DNA from: JAJYTL01 sp046705265
GTDB lineage: Bacteria; Pseudomonadota; Alphaproteobacteria; Ferrovibrionales; Ferrovibrionaceae
Direction: 5' to 3'
Length of the DNA stretch: 64,000 nucleotides
Assembly: GCA_046705265.1 (NCBI GenBank)
Contig: JBJKQL010000067.1
Coordinates: 19,521-83,520 of the forward strand
Positions 61,493 to 64,000 of this stretch are shown here, in pieces. The notes below the pieces were generated by a model. It was not told the origin of the DNA. It saw only the letters and a program-made list of their open reading frames with translations, and did no database searches. The stretch's first letter is position 1; each line of letters opens with the position of its first letter. A program made the position numbers and the translations under genes.

Positions 61493-62929
61493 ATGACGAA
61501 TAGTCGATCGCGACTTTCTCTGATGGCAACCGTGAGCGCTTTGGCCCTAGGGGTGATGGCGCTCTCGATTGGTGTTGGAGGCGGACAGGCCTTGGCCGCT
61601 GCTTCCGTCCAAGGTGTCACTGGTGGTTCGGCCGGGGTGACAGGCACGGGCTCCGCGGCAAGTAAGGCCACGGATGTGACGAGCGCCACGGTTGCGCCGA
61701 CTGGTGCCGTGAATGCGGTTTCGAACTCGACCACCAACGTCAGCACCACGGGTGCGGCGACCGGCAGCTCGATCGCTGCGGGTATGGGGTCGGCGACCTC
61801 GGCCGGATCGGGCGCGTCCTCGGCGGCCACTGCGGCCACTGACGCGGCGGCAGCGAGTGCCGGCACCGGAACGGCCGCTGCGAATGCGGCCTCTGCGGCG
61901 GACGCGGCGGCCTCACAAGGGGCTCCTGCGGTGGCCAATGCGGTCTCCAACGTGGCTGCCAACTCGACCGGCGGCGGCGCGGCCGCGGCCTCGGGCGCGG
62001 CTGATTCCGCGGCCAGCCTGACGGCTACGACCGGGACGCTCGCCGCTGATGCCGGGACTTCTGCGAATGCCGCGACCACGGGCGCGCAGACCGCAGCGGC
62101 ACAGGCTGCGGATCACTCCACGGCCTCGCTTACAAGCAGCGGCGTGAACACCGCCACCAACGCGACCGGCGGTGCGACCGGTACGGGTGGCGGCCTGGCA
62201 TCGTACTTGGCAAGTGGTGGAGCAACCGCGAAAACCCCGTCGTTGTCCGCCGATTCGATGGCGGGCGTGAGCGGCAAGATTACCGGTCCCGGCGCGGGCT
62301 CGGTGAATTCGGCCGCGGGTAACACGGCAGGAGCCAGCATGACGCCGACCAGCGTTGCGGCGAAGGTGGGCTCGACGGGAAGCACGACGTCAACCGGCGA
62401 CGCAAGCGGCGCGTTCACCTCGAATGGTGGTGCGACCGCAGCTGTCAATCCCTCGCTTTCGGCTGACGCCGATGCCGGGGTCAACGGCGGGGTGACAGGA
62501 ACCGGCAGCTCGATGGCCAATGCGGCCGACAATTCGACTGCGTCAACGGCGACGTCCACGAATACTGGTGCCACGACCCTGAACGCTGCAAGCACTGGAA
62601 CGGGCGGCTTTACGGCGACCGGGACCGGAGCGACGGCAGCGTATAGTGCTACGGGCTCCGGTACCGCCGCGCTAGGTACCTCGAAGTCTCTCCCCAATGG
62701 CACGGTTACCGCGACCAGTGGGGCGACGGGCCAGATCCCGGGCCTGAAGGGCGCAACGCTTAACGCATCTGGGACCGGCGGTTCCACCGGAACGGCCAAC
62801 GGGACGAGCAGCGCCTCGTTGAACCTTGCCTCCAATGAAAGCGCGTCGGCGGCTCCGACCACCGGAACCCCGGCTGGCTGGATGGCAAAGTCCTCGGGTA
62901 TGGGTTCCGCGACGGCCGTCATCAAGTAG
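61493..62929 (+). CDS. Large secreted Ala/Gly/Ser/Thr low-complexity protein
   Basis: This 478-residue protein has a clear signal peptide (cleavage near ALA-36). The mature chain consists almost only of Ala, Gly, Ser, Thr, Asn, Val and Asp, with no cysteine and almost no aromatic or charged residues. Two related segments occur, at about 242-281 and 312-350, each with GGATA, PSLSAD, AGV and a GTG or GPG step. A strong ribosome-binding site and a textbook terminator downstream show that this is an expressed gene. The role is unknown. A surface, biofilm or matrix protein is possible. Confidence 0.65.
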   Translation: MTNSRSRLSLMATVSALALGVMALSIGVGGGQALAAASVQGVTGGSAGVTGTGSAASKATDVTSATVAPTGAVNAVSNSTTNVSTTGAATGSSIAAGMGSATSAGSGASSAATAATDAAAASAGTGTAAANAASAADAAASQGAPAVANAVSNVAANSTGGGAAAASGAADSAASLTATTGTLAADAGTSANAATTGAQTAAAQAADHSTASLTSSGVNTATNATGGATGTGGGLASYLASGGATAKTPSLSADSMAGVSGKITGPGAGSVNSAAGNTAGASMTPTSVAAKVGSTGSTTSTGDASGAFTSNGGATAAVNPSLSADADAGVNGGVTGTGSSMANAADNSTASTATSTNTGATTLNAASTGTGGFTATGTGATAAYSATGSGTAALGTSKSLPNGTVTATSGATGQIPGLKGATLNASGTGGSTGTANGTSSASLNLASNESASAAPTTGTPAGWMAKSSGMGSATAVIK

Positions 62930-63015
62930 GAAGTGAGTGTTTAAGATCAGTGCTTGATATCTGAGCTTTGAGTGGACGCCCATAATGTCTGTGGCGTCAC
63001 TCAAGACGGCACGAA
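62930..63015. other. 3-prime untranslated stretch before terminator
   Basis: This is a short spacer between the low-complexity protein stop and its terminator. Nothing else is seen. Confidence 0.4.
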
Positions 63016-63044
63016 GCCGCCGGGCAATTCGCCCGGCGGCTTTT
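63016..63044 (+). terminator. Rho-independent terminator
   Basis: A perfect 10-bp stem GCCGCCGGGC / GCCCGGCGGC with a 5-base loop is followed by TTTT. It lies about 90 bases after the stop of the gene ending at 62929. Confidence 0.9.
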
Positions 63045-63657
63045 CCGTCAGCAGTGAACCGTGTGGCAGGGAAAGGCTTTCTAAAGAAGTCCTGTATCCA
63101 GTCCGGAACGAGAGGCGCCGGCGGTGTCTCGGGGCAAGAGCAAATTCCTGCAGATGAACGCCATCTGAGGCCTCCCGCAATCCCGCGACGGGTGCTTCAC
63201 CAGACAAGGACAAAAGGCGAATTATGCCGCGGCTGACACTTTTATGCCCTCTCTATGCTCGTTGAGCACAAGACGGGATGATGCTTACCCTCCGTTCGAT
63301 TTTCTAACATGCGTTGCGTCGAGCTGGTGGTCGGCTTGTCCGCAGGCGTGGGATGGTCAATCGGAGGATCTGCATGAAGGGTCGGGGGCAGGCGTCGCCC
63401 GAACGGAACATCAGTCTTCTCGGGGGGAGACTGAGGGCCGCTTCGGTCGCCCGCGGGGCTGCTTATTCCGTCGACACGCGCATTCTCTGTAAATCACCAG
63501 CGATTGGCGGCTCGTCCGATCGATACGCCGATGCGCTGATAAGCAGGCGGGTGGGCATTGCGCCGACCGCGATTACCGAACAAGGGAACGTTCGCGCCAC
63601 CGCAAGGCGGCGTTCTTTCGCCTTATGGACAAGCTCGCCAATAGAAAGGGGACAACG
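63045..63657. other. Intergenic region before the last gene
   Basis: I see no supported gene in about 610 bases. AAAGGGG at its right end is the ribosome-binding site of the following gene. Confidence 0.4.
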
Positions 63658-64000
63658 ATGCGTCGCATAGGCTCTGCTATTGTCATCTGCGCTGCTGCCA
63701 CGGCCTTGTCGGCTTCAGTGGCATGTGCGGCGCCGCAATTTACGGTCGGAAACATCCCGGCGTATTTCGAAGGCAAGTTTGGCACGTCGAGCAACATTCG
63801 AATCTTCTACGATGCCACTTACGCGCAGTTGAAGTACGACAGGCTCCGGGTAAAGCTGATTGTGCCCTATTTATATGTCCGGGGCCTGCCGGTCGGGTCG
63901 CAAATCTCACAGAGTTCGGTCGTCAACCGGTCTACGTCGCCGCAAACCGAAAATGAAAGCGGCCTCGGTGACACGTGGCTGAACGCCCATCTCACGGTAC
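63658..64000 (+). CDS. Outer-membrane transporter-like protein (partial, runs off right edge)
   Basis: The first 114 residues are visible. A signal peptide (cleavage near ACA-24) is followed by alternating beta-strand-like segments: IPAYFEGKFGTSSNIRIFYDATYAQLKY, then RVKLIVPYLYVRGLPVG, and ESGLGDTWLNAHL. The end matches the GLGD motif of the transporter / MetA-pathway-of-phenol-degradation type outer-membrane family. The start ATG has AAAGGGG upstream. The substrate is unknown. Confidence 0.65.
   Translation, partial: MRRIGSAIVICAAATALSASVACAAPQFTVGNIPAYFEGKFGTSSNIRIFYDATYAQLKYDRLRVKLIVPYLYVRGLPVGSQISQSSVVNRSTSPQTENESGLGDTWLNAHLTV

Noticed and set aside
61471..62925. Long minus-strand frames opposite the low-complexity secreted protein
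   Set aside because: They are mirror frames produced by the biased codon pattern. The plus-strand frame has the signal peptide, ribosome-binding site and terminator.
1..64000. CRISPR arrays, intact insertion sequences, prophage genes, rRNA and tRNA genes
   Set aside because: I looked for regular repeats, transposases with terminal repeats and structured RNA genes and saw none. This was by eye and not by a search program.

Overview
The window looks like chromosomal DNA of an alphaproteobacterium, probably close to the Hyphomicrobiales or Beijerinckiaceae. The basis is a DUF1476 (F1-ATPase zeta-type) protein, a ChvI-like response regulator, a DinB with an N-terminal zinc ribbon, an Rrf2-family suf regulator in front of sufB, and PobR/PobA and Paa proteins of alphaproteobacterial type. 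This taxonomic call is inference from protein families. I saw no rRNA, tRNA, CRISPR array, intact insertion sequence or phage module. Several gaps of 0.3 to 1.4 kb hold nothing I can assign.

Layout. 1-1931: start of a suf operon (Rrf2 regulator, then sufB running off the left edge) with an IscR-type operator. 2360-4122: an SDR oxidoreductase and a small HTH protein. 4344-8445: a tightly overlapping operon of a PRC-barrel protein, an MFS transporter and an amylo-alpha-1,6-glucosidase. 9827-14642: the conserved stress trio prkA, DUF444 (yeaH) and spoVR. 14825-19508: gamma-glutamyltransferase, a 2-hydroxyacid dehydrogenase and dinB. 19854-23857: an EmrAB-type efflux pair with a divergent TetR regulator. 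23953-25335: a DUF763 protein. 25461-33310: a sulfur oxidation (sox) locus. 33684-38798: a thioesterase, an HxlR regulator with a second EmrAB pair, and a class III adenylate cyclase. 39211-43835: a transporter, a beta-hydroxyacid dehydrogenase and a serine/alanine-glyoxylate aminotransferase. 44109-50764: phenylacetate catabolism (paaI, paaK, then paaABCDE on the other strand, and paaX). 50973-54611: 4-hydroxybenzoate to protocatechuate ring cleavage (pobR, pobA, pcaHG). 54938-64000: cell-envelope and secreted proteins, a DUF1476 protein and an orphan response regulator.

The most interesting part is the sox locus. Leftward it carries soxB, three consecutive secreted DsrE-like proteins, a secreted DUF302 protein, soxX and soxA. 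Rightward it carries an ECF sigma factor, a one-pass membrane anti-sigma-like protein, soxY and soxZ. The putative anti-sigma has no zinc-binding motif, and its periplasmic part looks like a fourth DsrE-like domain that keeps the candidate persulfide cysteine. In front of soxB, the sigma gene, soxY and soxX the same signature recurs with identical spacing: GGAATA, 18 bases, then TCT. I propose that the ECF sigma factor drives its own operon and the sox genes, and that the DsrE-like domain of its anti-sigma factor senses periplasmic sulfane sulfur. No soxCD is present in the window.

Other points worth checking are a probable CTG start codon for pobA, a response regulator with Glu in place of the phospho-acceptor Asp, and a cluster of very low-complexity secreted proteins near the right end.
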